From Zelonia costaricensis (taxonomy: Eukaryota; Euglenozoa; Kinetoplastea; Trypanosomatida; Trypanosomatidae): a stretch of DNA of 15,245 bases. A program made the position numbers and the translations under genes. Location: the NCBI GenBank assembly GCA_030849075.1, contig JASAOO010002964.1, positions 1 to 15,245 on the forward strand, read 5' to 3'. The notes under the pieces were generated by a model. The model saw only the letters and a program-made list of their open reading frames with translations. It did not search any database and was not told the DNA's origin. Below are positions 1 to 7,511 of the stretch, piece by piece. Each line of letters begins with the position of its first letter. The stretch's first letter is position 1.

Positions 1-585
1 CACTGACACAACAGCGCGGCGCACGCAGCCGCCGGGGGTGCGCAGCGGCCTCCTCCCGCCTCCCCTAAGGGTGGAGGGGGGGCAGCGCTCGGGCTGGTGC
101 CCTGCCGCGTCGGCAGCGGTGTCCATGACTCTGTCCACACAACTTAGGTGACCAGTGCGGTGTTCTCTGAGCTTGGTGTGTAGACGGCTCACCGCCCGCA
201 CGAGGTACAGTCGCGGGTAGTGCGGCTCTGTACTCCGCGCCAGCGCTGTGTGTGCGCGGGCGCCGCCTGAGCCCTGCTTCACAGGGCACATCTGCTTTAA
301 CCACCTGTCCTCTCCTCACCACCCCCCTTCTCTCCCGCATGATGTGTGGGTGGAGGTCGTCGTTGCTCTTTGTGTGACATGTGCACGATCGTGTAGCTAC
401 TGCAGGACCCCGCCTCTAGCCCTTCCTCCCCCTCGCGCCAGCGATCAGGGAAGCCGTCCCTGGTGGACTGCTAGAACGTGCTCGGCGCCGTGACGGCACA
501 CGCATTCGATTGCACCGCGGCAGCGCGGCGTGACTCCCTTCGTGCCGCGTCCGTTCACTACTGTCCAGTAGCGTTGCGGCACCGC
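1..585 (+). other. Spacer and probable 5' leader upstream of the small ORF
   Basis: No convincing gene is visible on either strand. The first 300 bases are mixed GC-rich sequence, probably the 3' untranslated part of a gene lying to the left. Pyrimidine-rich blocks at about 301-340 and 411-440 run in the + direction, as expected ahead of a + strand gene. There is no ATG between 382 and 585, so the ATG at 586 would be the first one in any transcript starting in this interval. Confidence 0.5.
440..441 (+). promoter_or_regulatory. Candidate trans-splice acceptor AG for the small ORF
   Basis: A pyrimidine-rich run from about 420 to 439 ends in AG at 440-441. Another AG lies just before it at 418-419. 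Use of either would give a leader of about 145-165 bases with 586 as the first ATG. This is inferred from the polypyrimidine-AG rule of trypanosomatids and has no direct support. Confidence 0.3.
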
Positions 586-933
586 ATGACGTATTTCAAG
601 CTTGAGGCATGGTGGAGGCGGCGTGACCACCGAAAGATCCGTGGGGCCCGCGGGGCCCGCTTCGCCTCGCTGCGCTTCCACGGTCTCTTCATTCTCAGCG
701 TCCTGGGGCTCGTGGAATTCGTGTTCCGCTCCACCGACACCTTCGCGGCACGGCGGATAGCCGACCCGCCCGTTCCCGCCCCGCCGCCACTGCCGTCCTC
801 CCTCACCTACGTCACAACCAGCGAGATGCCCCACCTGCGTTCACTGGAGCTAGAGCGCCAAGCGCCGACGCATGTGCCGCAGGTTCACCACCGTCAGTTC
901 ACAAGCGTGCCGGGCGAGGGTCCGAGGACGTGA
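586..933 (+). CDS. Probable small single-span membrane protein, 115 aa, unknown function
   Basis: I do not recognise the family. The frame starts at the first ATG after a 204-base ATG-free stretch and runs 115 codons to TGA. By hand count about four fifths of its codons end in G or C, as in the four known genes here and unlike the spacers. The N-terminal third is strongly basic (WWRRRDHRKIRGARGARFASLRF, in part), followed by one hydrophobic segment at about residues 34-50 that contains a glutamate. A proline-rich stretch (about residues 62-72) and a polar tail follow. Basic residues on one side of a single span suggest an anchored membrane protein, possibly in the mitochondrial inner membrane; that location is a guess. 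The frame is open upstream to about 478 but without another ATG, so 586 is the best start. It is short, so chance remains possible. Confidence 0.6.
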   Translation: MTYFKLEAWWRRRDHRKIRGARGARFASLRFHGLFILSVLGLVEFVFRSTDTFAARRIADPPVPAPPPLPSSLTYVTTSEMPHLRSLELERQAPTHVPQVHHRQFTSVPGEGPRT

Positions 934-1332
934 CATGGCATTGCTGACGTGTGCGCGCGTGTGTGGGTATTGCTGGTTCACGCGCGCGCTCTTGTGGGGT
1001 TCACCGTCTTGGACATGTCTTTCGCTCTCTGCACCACTCGGCGTTGGTGGTGAATGCGCGCTGTCTGCCTCGTTTCTGTGCGCAGGGGGACGTTGTCGTG
1101 TTCGTTGCGTGTGCTGATATCGCTGACAGAAGCCGTCCAGCGCGGCTCGGCACACAGACACACCCAAAGGCTACAAACATGGCCCTGCGCATACGGCTAG
1201 CAAGGTCGATGTTCCTCTTCCCTCCCTTGATCCTCTTTCCTCACTGCGGGCACCTGTCGTCGTGAGTGTGCGTGTGTGGTGGGGGGGAGGGGGTGGTGGC
1301 GAGGAGATCGAACGCCGCGTGCAGTCTCACAA

Positions 1333-1365
1333 AGACTCACACGCTGCTGCAACGTGTAAGAGTCT
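1333..1365 (+). repeat. Imperfect inverted repeat (hairpin)
   Basis: AGACTCACACG at 1333-1343 can pair with CGTGT-AA-GAGTCT at 1353-1365, leaving a two-base AA bulge and a nine-base loop. The stem is about 11 bp. It lies in the presumed 3' untranslated region of the small ORF. It may be incidental in sequence this biased. Confidence 0.35.
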
Positions 1366-1828
1366 CGCGCATGCACAGACGCAGAAACGCGCGCAGACCC
1401 ATCAGTGCATCAAAGCCAAGTCCTGGTAGGAGCCCTTTGCCTTGATCCTAACCCCCCCCCCTCCTCGCCTCTATCTTGGCAGCTGAACAACCCTTCATAT
1501 CGAGAAGGTGCTGAGGTGTTGATGAGGAGGCTCGAAACGGGCAACGAAGGGAGGCGCTGCCGCGATTCCGCTTCTTCCGCGACGAGCGCTGCGTGCAGGC
1601 AGTCGCGCTCCCACAAGCCCCTTCATCCTTCACACTCGTCCTCCCCCCCCCCCTTCTCCTGCTGTTGCTTCTCCATCGTCCCGCCACGTCTGCTGCCACA
1701 TCGCTCGCGACATTGCGCCACGGCGCACGAACACCTGCTTCTAACGGCCCTTCCCCCTCCCCACCGCCACCACCACTTCCCGCAATCCCTGTTGCTTCAA
1801 TTGTTGTACATCACTTCTCGTCCATTAT

Positions 1829-1830
1829 AG
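1829..1830 (+). promoter_or_regulatory. Trans-splice acceptor AG for tryparedoxin peroxidase
   Basis: This is the only AG between 1618 and the start codon at 1914, and it follows about 210 bases of pyrimidine-rich, AG-free sequence that includes an eleven-C run. Spliced-leader addition here would leave an 83-base leader that is pyrimidine-rich and has no ATG. It is the clearest splice signal in the window. Confidence 0.75.
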
Positions 1831-1913
1831 CTCCACTCCCCCTCACCCCTCTCCGTGACCTTCGCTCTCACACTTCTCTCCTTTCACTCCTACCGCCACC
1901 TCGTCACGCAAAT

Positions 1914-2513
1914 ATGTCCTCCGGCTCCGCCAGGATCAACCAGCCGGCGCCCGCCTTCGAGCAGACGGCGCTGATGCCAAACGGCACCTTCAAGAAGATC
2001 AGCCTCGCGTCGTACAAGGGCAAGTGGGTCGTGCTCTTCTTCTACCCGCTCGACTTCACGTTTGTGTGCCCGACGGAGATCAGGCAGTTCTCCGACAACG
2101 TGAAGCGCTTCAACGAGCGGGACTGCGAGGTGATCGCGTGCTCCATCGATAGCGAGTACTCGCACCTGCAGTGGACGTTGCAGGACCACAAGAAGGGCGG
2201 CCTGGGCGAGACGGCGATCCCGATACTCGCGGACAAGACGAAGTCGATTGCCCGCGCGTACGGCGTGCTGGAGGAGTCGCAGGGCGTCGCGTACCGCGGC
2301 GTGTTCATCATCGACCCGAAGGGCAACCTGCGCCAGATCACCATCAACGACATGCCGGTGGGCCGCAACGTGGAGGAGGTGCTGCGCCTGCTGAAGGCCT
2401 TCCAGTACGTGGAGAAGCACGGCGAGGTGTGCCCGGCCAACTGGAAGGAGGGCGAGGCCACGATGAAGCCCGACCCGAAGGCGTCGGTGGAGGGCTACTT
2501 CAGCAAGCTGTAG
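1914..2513 (+). CDS. TRYP: Tryparedoxin peroxidase (typical 2-Cys peroxiredoxin) ending in SKL
   Basis: A 199-residue 2-Cys peroxiredoxin that reduces hydroperoxides using tryparedoxin, itself reduced by trypanothione. Visible features: the active-site block PLDFTFVCPTE with P45, T49 and peroxidatic C52; conserved R128 in GVAYRGVFIID; resolving C173 in GEVCPANW; GGLG at 95-98 and YF at 195-196, the motif pair linked in this family to sensitivity to over-oxidation. There is no N-terminal presequence, so it resembles the cytosolic rather than the mitochondrial form. The start is the first ATG after the only upstream acceptor AG, and the length is normal for the family. The oddity is the C-terminus: the last three residues are S-K-L, the canonical type 1 peroxisome/glycosome import signal. 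A single base change (CTG for CAG) would turn it into SKQ, the ending I recall for cytosolic Leishmania members. Identity is very secure; glycosomal location is inferred. Confidence 0.97.
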   Translation: MSSGSARINQPAPAFEQTALMPNGTFKKISLASYKGKWVVLFFYPLDFTFVCPTEIRQFSDNVKRFNERDCEVIACSIDSEYSHLQWTLQDHKKGGLGETAIPILADKTKSIARAYGVLEESQGVAYRGVFIIDPKGNLRQITINDMPVGRNVEEVLRLLKAFQYVEKHGEVCPANWKEGEATMKPDPKASVEGYFSKL

Positions 2514-2911
2514 TTTGTGGTTTGAGCGCTTCTGCGAGCGCGCCGTCGATCAGCACCTCCACGAGCTACTCAATCTTGGGGCATTGAGTTGAGCCTACTT
2601 CCTCCTGTCTTGCCCTCCATGGCTCCCTCACGTCGTGGTGCATGCGGCAACCTTCACGTGCGTGCCCTCCTGCGTTTCGAGCGGGTGTTGAGCGCACCAT
2701 GACATCCGCGAGAGATGCCAACATGGCGCGAACGCGGACGCGCCGACCTCGTCGGCGTCTTCGCCGTGGTTCTTCTTTCTTCTCTCTTACTGTCTTCTGT
2801 GCCTTCCTTCGTCGTTATTCGAGAGCCGCCACGTGGTGCCAAGTTGCTCTCCATCCCTGACTCGTTGTTTAAGCTTGATGAAGACAAGCACAGACGCGCA
2901 CACACACGCAT

Positions 2912-2937
2912 ACACACACACACACACACACACACAC
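2912..2937 (+). repeat. (AC)13 microsatellite
   Basis: Uninterrupted AC dinucleotides in the 3' flank of the peroxidase gene, about 400 bases after its stop. Such tracts are common in trypanosomatid untranslated regions. Confidence 0.95.
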
Positions 2938-3454
2938 TGAGAGAGGGACTGCGGACGCGGCCACCACCATCAACACGACTGGAAACCGTCGTGGCACACT
3001 CGCACAAAGGTCGCGCCCTGCAGGTCGTGCCCCGGGGTGTGTGGTCCCAGTCGTCCTTACTTTGTTCTCGTCGACTCCATGGTGTGTTTACGTTTACGTG
3101 TGTGTATGTGTGTGCCTAAGGCGCCCTCTGGTCCCGTGAGCTAAGCACGAAGGTGCTGATTGTACGCAACAGTTCAGGGAAACAAAGCCAAAAGTGACGC
3201 GCACAACCGCCTCTGGCATCCGACAGTGCAGGAGCAGCGGGGGGTGGTTGAAGGAGACGAGTAAAGGGGTGTGCACGGTCTACGCCGCACATGCCAGGGC
3301 CGTGCGTGCCCGCCTCGCGCAGTGCGGCGGCGGCGGCGGCATTGACGGACAGGTTTGACGCCGCAGCAACTCGCCCGTCTCGATGTGCACCAACCAAAAC
3401 TCCATGACGCCACTTCCTCCCCCAACTCCCCCACCCACCCCAACCCACCCTTCC

Positions 3455-3456
3455 AG
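3455..3456 (+). promoter_or_regulatory. Probable trans-splice acceptor AG for the SNW gene
   Basis: The first AG after an 87-base AG-free stretch (3368-3454) whose second half is almost all C and T. The leader would be about 107 bases, with no ATG before 3564. Further AGs at 3484-3485, 3489-3490 and 3503-3504 could also be used, so the exact site is uncertain. Confidence 0.5.
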
Positions 3457-3563
3457 TGTCCCACTCCCGAACACGGGTGTCCCAGCACAGCTTACTTTCT
3501 GCAGCACCAGACTAAAGGTTCAGCCACCGCGTTGGAGCACCTTATCCCTGCTGCAGCCTCACC

Positions 3564-5303
3564 ATGAGCCTGCAGTTCTACGACGGCGGCGCATTCGCCG
3601 ACTGTCCGTTTATCCAATACCCGCACGGCATGGGGAGGCAGCGCCCGCCCGGCACCGTGCTCGCCGCCGCCGCCGCTGCTGCCACCACCGCCGCTGCTGC
3701 CACCGCAGCCGCAGCTACAGGCACCTCCAGCACAGCGCACGTCCCAGTGTACGCGTCGCCCATCGCTGCGTTGTCCACGCACACGGCACAGGCCACAACT
3801 GCCGCGGCGTCTGTCACCGCCTCCACGACCTGGCCCGCAGCGTCAGCCAGCATGTCCCAGGCACTGGCGGTGGTGCCGCCGTCGGGGGCGACCGCAGGCA
3901 GCGGCAGCAGCCGGGCGCTCACCACTGCCACATCCGGCAGCGTCGCACCGACCGTGGCGTCAGCCTCGGCAGGTCGCGCCAGGGGCGGGGAGGCGGCGGA
4001 GGAGACGACGGCGCGGACGGCGCAGAAACTCCAAGAGACGCTCGCGGCGGCGCGGCAGACGGCTGAGGTGTTCGACAGCCACAGCCTCACCGTTCAAAGT
4101 CGCCGCCGCGCGGCGTCGAGCAAGCCGCCGGCGCTGTCCACGGCCCTCACGATCGGCGGCGACGGCGCAGGGGCCGGAGCTGGGGCGGCGGGCGACCCAG
4201 GCCCCATCGTGCGGTCCCCCACCCGTGAGAAAAAGTCTGCCTTCACCGATGCGCTTCTTCTCCGCTCAGGCGGCGGCGGCGGCGGCGGCAAGAGTGGGCC
4301 GGCATCCGCGGCCTCTGGCGACGTGGCGACGAGCGCGTCGTCGGTAATGCTTGCCGCCGTCTCCGCGGAGGGCAGCGGGTCCGGTGCTGGTGCGACGGCG
4401 GGCGCGAGCAGCAGCAGCCGCAAAGTTGTCGTCCCCTTCTGTGTGAGCAGCTGGCAGAACCGCAAGAAGCTGATCGTGCCGGTGGAGCAGCGGCTGGCCC
4501 AGCAGCAGGACGACCGAACTGATCCCAATGGCGGTATGGGCGATGCCGTCATGGACCTCGCCGTGGCTATGCAGCAGGCCTCCGCAGAGGTCGCGGCGGA
4601 GCTTGCGGAGAAGGAGCGGGCGAGGGCGGAGGAGGAGGAGCGACGCCAAGCCGCGCTGGAGGCCGCGGAGGCGGAGAAGGCGCGGCAGCTGCTGGAGCGC
4701 AAGGCCGCAGAGCTCGCGGCCAACGCCCAGCGCCGAGAGACGCGGGAGCAGCGGATGGAGCGGCTGCGCCTCGAGCGGGAGCTCCGGGAGCAGGAGAAGC
4801 TGGCGAAGGTGCAGCAGCGCCTGCGGGAGCGGGCCGCCGCCCGGCTGAACATCGCCGTCGAGGACCTCGAGGCGGACGAGCAGCTGCTGCGATCCGTGGA
4901 GGAGGCGTCTGTGTACGCTGGGACAGGTTCAAGTAGGGGTGGTGGTGCGGGTGGTGGTCGCGGCAGTGCCGCCGCTGGTGCCAACGCCGACCCGACGGCG
5001 GTGCCCTCTTTCCTCGTGAAGGAGGAGCCGCGCGTGGGCGAGGACGAGGACGGGGACGGGACCGTTGGCGGGGCCCGCAAGCCGGCCGTGCGGGGTGGCG
5101 TCTTCGCGAGTGCGGTGATCAGCAACGAGGGCATCCAGCGGGAGATGCAGGCGCTGGCAGACGTCGAGGCGCAGGCGCAGTCGGCCCACCACGACGGCAT
5201 TCGCATGCGGGACGACGACCACGCGAGCGACGACGACGACGATGAAGACGGCGCGGGTGGCTTCCAGCTCGGCCAGTTCGTGAAGAAGAAGCAGCGGCTG
5301 TAA
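3564..5303 (+). CDS. SNW1: SNW/SKIP (Prp45) splicing-factor homologue, diverged
   Basis: A 579-residue protein I assign to the SNW/SKIP/Prp45 family, a subunit of the Prp19-associated part of the activated spliceosome in the nucleus. Four blocks match the family in order. Residues 6-26 carry the N-terminal signature (YDGGAF, then QYPHGMGR). Residues 214-222 are PIVRSPTRE, like the family's HSPSRK. Residues 288-312 hold VVPFCVSSWQNRKK then PVEQRLA, matching PPCISNWKNAKG then PLDKRLA. Then comes a long charged helical, probably coiled-coil, region (about 335-430), and the tail has an acidic run followed by GGFQLGQFVKKK. The name-giving S-N-W is S-S-W here (295-297). I cannot find the conserved RYTP-type motif of the core. 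Low-complexity insertions are prominent: alanine/threonine-rich at about 34-55 and glycine-rich near 236 and 455-470. The start is the first ATG in the likely leader and lies just before the N-terminal signature. Confidence 0.85.
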   Translation: MSLQFYDGGAFADCPFIQYPHGMGRQRPPGTVLAAAAAAATTAAAATAAAATGTSSTAHVPVYASPIAALSTHTAQATTAAASVTASTTWPAASASMSQALAVVPPSGATAGSGSSRALTTATSGSVAPTVASASAGRARGGEAAEETTARTAQKLQETLAAARQTAEVFDSHSLTVQSRRRAASSKPPALSTALTIGGDGAGAGAGAAGDPGPIVRSPTREKKSAFTDALLLRSGGGGGGGKSGPASAASGDVATSASSVMLAAVSAEGSGSGAGATAGASSSSRKVVVPFCVSSWQNRKKLIVPVEQRLAQQQDDRTDPNGGMGDAVMDLAVAMQQASAEVAAELAEKERARAEEEERRQAALEAAEAEKARQLLERKAAELAANAQRRETREQRMERLRLERELREQEKLAKVQQRLRERAAARLNIAVEDLEADEQLLRSVEEASVYAGTGSSRGGGAGGGRGSAAAGANADPTAVPSFLVKEEPRVGEDEDGDGTVGGARKPAVRGGVFASAVISNEGIQREMQALADVEAQAQSAHHDGIRMRDDDHASDDDDDEDGAGGFQLGQFVKKKQRL

Positions 5304-6086
5304 GGGGAAGCTGATGAGTGTGGTGGTCGTGGTGGTGGGTGGGAAAACGGGGGCGGTGGGCTGGGTTGCTTCGGCGTGGGTGGTTGGGGTAATTTGGACT
5401 GCCCCACTCCGCCACCCGCGATCATGATGACGCCCCGCCCCCCCCCCACCACCCCCAGAGCGCCGACCAACCGCAGCGGCCCTACGCGCCGTCGTGTGCG
5501 CGTGCGGTTGTCGCACGTGTTTGTGTGTGTGTATGATGTTGTATGTCGGCCCGCGGATACGCTGCTGTTTGCGAAACCGATTGTAAACGAAACACGCACA
5601 AGTACATATATGTGAAGTGATCGAGGGTGTGAAGATGTGTGTGGGGTTCGTGTGGGTGTTGCGCGCCACGGTGTATCAGGGCGGTGGTCCGCTGGCCACC
5701 CCTCTTCCCTACTTTCCAATCCTTCCGCTGTGCAGTTCCAGCCATCACTCACTCACTCTCTCCTCTCTCGGTTCCCTTCCATGTGTTGCACTTCATCACT
5801 GCACCAGTAGCACATCGCCTCCGCGTTCCCTCGCCCCGCCTGGTGCATCAATCCAGTCGCTTCACTGGCGCCATCCTCACCGACACCGTGGCCGTCGTGC
5901 CCGCTTCTTGTGCCTCGTGGACTCAATCAGTTGTTGCCCCTCCCTCCCCCCTCCCATCCCCACACACGTTCCTCCGGTTCTCCTCTTGTATCCCCCGCAA
6001 GTCGGCCAATCGACCTCCTCCCCCAACCCCCGCACTGACGGCCACCTCTTCACACAAACACCTAACACAACACACAACACCACCTC

Positions 6087-6088
6087 AG
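6087..6088 (+). promoter_or_regulatory. Candidate trans-splice acceptor AG for prenyl diphosphate synthase
   Basis: AG ends an 85-base AG-free interval (6002-6086) rich in C, T and A. It would give a leader of about 343 bases with no upstream ATG. Rival sites are AG at 6233-6234, after a CT-rich run, and AG at 6304-6305, after CCTCCTTTTT. The choice cannot be made from sequence alone. Confidence 0.35.
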
Positions 6089-6101
6089 CAGATCAGCTAG
6101 C

Positions 6102-6145
6102 AAAAAAACAAAACATAAAAAAACAAGAGAAAGCGTCAAACGGAA
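6102..6145 (+). other. A-rich island in a pyrimidine-rich spacer
   Basis: Runs of seven A interrupted by C, T and G stand out sharply from the surrounding CT-rich sequence. It may be part of the leader of the next gene or the polyadenylation area of the SNW gene. It could also be the decayed tail of a retroposon, but I see no other retroposon feature. Confidence 0.5.
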
Positions 6146-6340
6146 AATTCGCGGCTGAGCACGTGTCAGCCTCTTGTGTGTCTAGCTCTCTCTCTCTCTG
6201 GTGCGGCTCCGTCGCGCTTCCTCTCTCGTCGTAGCCCGTGCTGTGGCCACCTGTGAACGCTCCGTCATCGGCCTCCCTTAGTCAGCGCCTCCTCCTTTTT
6301 CGTAGTTTAGGTACCCCAGCTCACTGGATCGTAGTGCGTC

Positions 6341-6360
6341 TGTGTGTGTGTGTGTGTGTG
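6341..6360 (+). repeat. (TG)10 microsatellite
   Basis: Uninterrupted TG dinucleotides about 70 bases before the start codon of prenyl diphosphate synthase, probably inside its 5' leader. Confidence 0.95.
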
Positions 6361-6431
6361 GGTTTCGTTGTGTCGTCATCTCTCTATCTATCTAACCGAC
6401 TATCTTGGCCTGTGGCACTGCACGCCGAGCA

Positions 6432-7511
6432 ATGCTGCACCGCTCTTTTGCACGGCGCTGCGCGGCGGCGCAGACGCAGGGCAACAAGGTGCTGACGGCG
6501 GAGGGCCGCCCCTTCGCCCTTGTCAACCGCGAGGTCACCGCCGTGAAGGAGCACGTCCAGTGCCTCGTGGCGAATACCAACAACGAGGTGCTCGACCATG
6601 CCGGCAAGTACGCGCTGGCGGCCGGAGGGAAGCTGATGCGGCCGGCGCTGGTGGCGCTGATGGCCCACGCGATGCTGCCCCTCGACGTCAGCGCGCGGCT
6701 GCTGGAGGAGCCGCTGGGGTCGCTCGATGAGGTGACGCCGGGCACTATTCTCCCGTTTCTGCGCCTGGCCGAGGTGACGGAGCTGATCCACACGGCGTCG
6801 CTGGTGCACGACGACGTCATCGATAACAGCGACACGCGCCGCGGCCGCCTGGCCCTGCACAAGGTCTACGACGCGAAGCGCGCCGTCCTCGCCGGTGACT
6901 ACCTCCTGGCCCGCGCCTCCTTCTACATCGCGACGCTGCAGGTTCCCCGCATCGTGATCCTCATGACCACCGCGCTGGAGGAGCTGACGTCGGGGGAGCT
7001 AATTCAGATGGATGGCTGCTTCGACATCCCGCGGTACGAGCAGAAGAGTTTCTGCAAGACCGCCTCCCTCATCTCGAACTCGCTCGCCTCGACCGCGGTG
7101 CTGGCCAACCCAGGCAACGAGGCGCTGGAGCAGACGGCGTTTGACTTTGGCAAGCACCTAGGCATCGCCTTCCAGATTGTGGACGACTGCCTGGACATCA
7201 CGGGCGACGAGAAGACGCTGGGTAAGCCGAAGCTGGCGGACATGAAGGAGGGAATCGCGACGATGCCGGTGCTGCTCGTGGCGCAGCGCAACGCGAAGGT
7301 GGCCGAGATGGTGCGCCGCCGCTTCGCGCAGCCCGGGGATGCGGAGTACTGCCTGGAGGCGATGGAGAAGGACGGCGCCGTGGCGGAGGCGATGCACCGC
7401 GCCGATGAGCACTGCCGGCTTGGGATCGCGTCCCTGCACAAGCTGCACACCTCACCGGCCCGCGACGCGCTGGAGAAGGCGCTGTCCATGGTCATGAACC
7501 GCCAGTCGTAA
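6432..7511 (+). CDS. COQ1: Long-chain polyprenyl (solanesyl-type) diphosphate synthase, mitochondrial
   Basis: A 359-residue trans-prenyl chain synthase, which condenses isopentenyl diphosphate onto an allylic primer to make the ubiquinone side chain. Visible: GGKLMRPALVAL (about 62-73), first aspartate-rich motif DDVID at 127-131 with RRG at 136-138, AGDYLLARA, and second aspartate-rich motif DDCLD at 251-255 followed by GKPKLADMKEG and ATMPVLL. Residues four and five before the first motif are the small S123 and A122, which permit long products; this fits the solanesyl (C45) type reported for Leishmania ubiquinone. The N-terminus, MLHRSFARRCAAA, is basic with no acidic residue, like a mitochondrial presequence. 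The start is the first ATG after 648 ATG-free bases; the frame is open 27 bases further upstream but only from a TTG. Residues 81-112 (around LEEPLGSLDEVTPG) are longer than I expect between the first two conserved blocks. The enzyme could be a different chain-length member, but the family is secure. Confidence 0.95.
   Translation: MLHRSFARRCAAAQTQGNKVLTAEGRPFALVNREVTAVKEHVQCLVANTNNEVLDHAGKYALAAGGKLMRPALVALMAHAMLPLDVSARLLEEPLGSLDEVTPGTILPFLRLAEVTELIHTASLVHDDVIDNSDTRRGRLALHKVYDAKRAVLAGDYLLARASFYIATLQVPRIVILMTTALEELTSGELIQMDGCFDIPRYEQKSFCKTASLISNSLASTAVLANPGNEALEQTAFDFGKHLGIAFQIVDDCLDITGDEKTLGKPKLADMKEGIATMPVLLVAQRNAKVAEMVRRRFAQPGDAEYCLEAMEKDGAVAEAMHRADEHCRLGIASLHKLHTSPARDALEKALSMVMNRQS

Larger units (their letters stand above)
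934..1913 (+). other. Spacer between the small ORF and tryparedoxin peroxidase
   Basis: The left part (934-1400) is GT-rich, mixed sequence, presumably the 3' untranslated region of the small gene, and includes an imperfect hairpin at 1333-1365. A run of ten C lies at 1452-1461 and one of eleven C at 1643-1653. From 1618 to 1913 the strand is almost pure pyrimidine-plus-A with a single AG. There is no ATG from 1524 to 1913. Frames open across this interval begin at non-ATG codons and look like low-complexity translations, so I call no gene. Confidence 0.6.
2514..3563 (+). other. Spacer between tryparedoxin peroxidase and the SNW gene
   Basis: Presumed 3' untranslated region of the peroxidase, polyadenylation zone, then the leader of the SNW gene. 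It contains an (AC)13 tract at 2912-2937 and a short GCG-type triplet run near 3323-3340. The pyrimidine/C-rich part just before the SNW gene begins at about 3410. Small open frames, such as an ATG at 2642, give arginine-rich shadow proteins without recognisable features. No gene is called. Confidence 0.6.
5304..6431 (+). other. Spacer between the SNW gene and prenyl diphosphate synthase
   Basis: 5304-5640 is G/T-rich 3' flank of the SNW gene. From about 5690 it becomes pyrimidine-rich, then has an A-rich island at 6102-6145, a CT repeat at about 6185-6200 and (TG)10 at 6341-6360. There is no ATG from 5784 to 6431 (648 bases). Several AGs could act as splice acceptors. The open frames here start at non-ATG codons or lack coding character, so no gene is called. 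Confidence 0.6.

Noticed and set aside
1515..1530. TGATGA resembling a C/D snoRNA box C (also near 5311)
   Set aside because: No box D at suitable spacing and no terminal stem, and it is not repeated in a cluster as trypanosomatid snoRNA genes usually are.
1593..1913. N-terminal extension of the peroxidase frame back to 1593
   Set aside because: The frame is open but begins at GTG, contains no ATG, and translates the polypyrimidine splice tract into proline/leucine/serine low complexity. The acceptor AG at 1829-1830 would remove most of it.
4094..5752. A 552-codon minus-strand open frame opposite the SNW gene
   Set aside because: Long serine/arginine/proline-rich translation caused by antisense reading of GC-rich repeats. 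The + frame carries the SNW family blocks.
6405..6431. Longer prenyl synthase start at 6405
   Set aside because: The codon there is TTG. The first ATG is 6432 and begins a good mitochondrial-type presequence.
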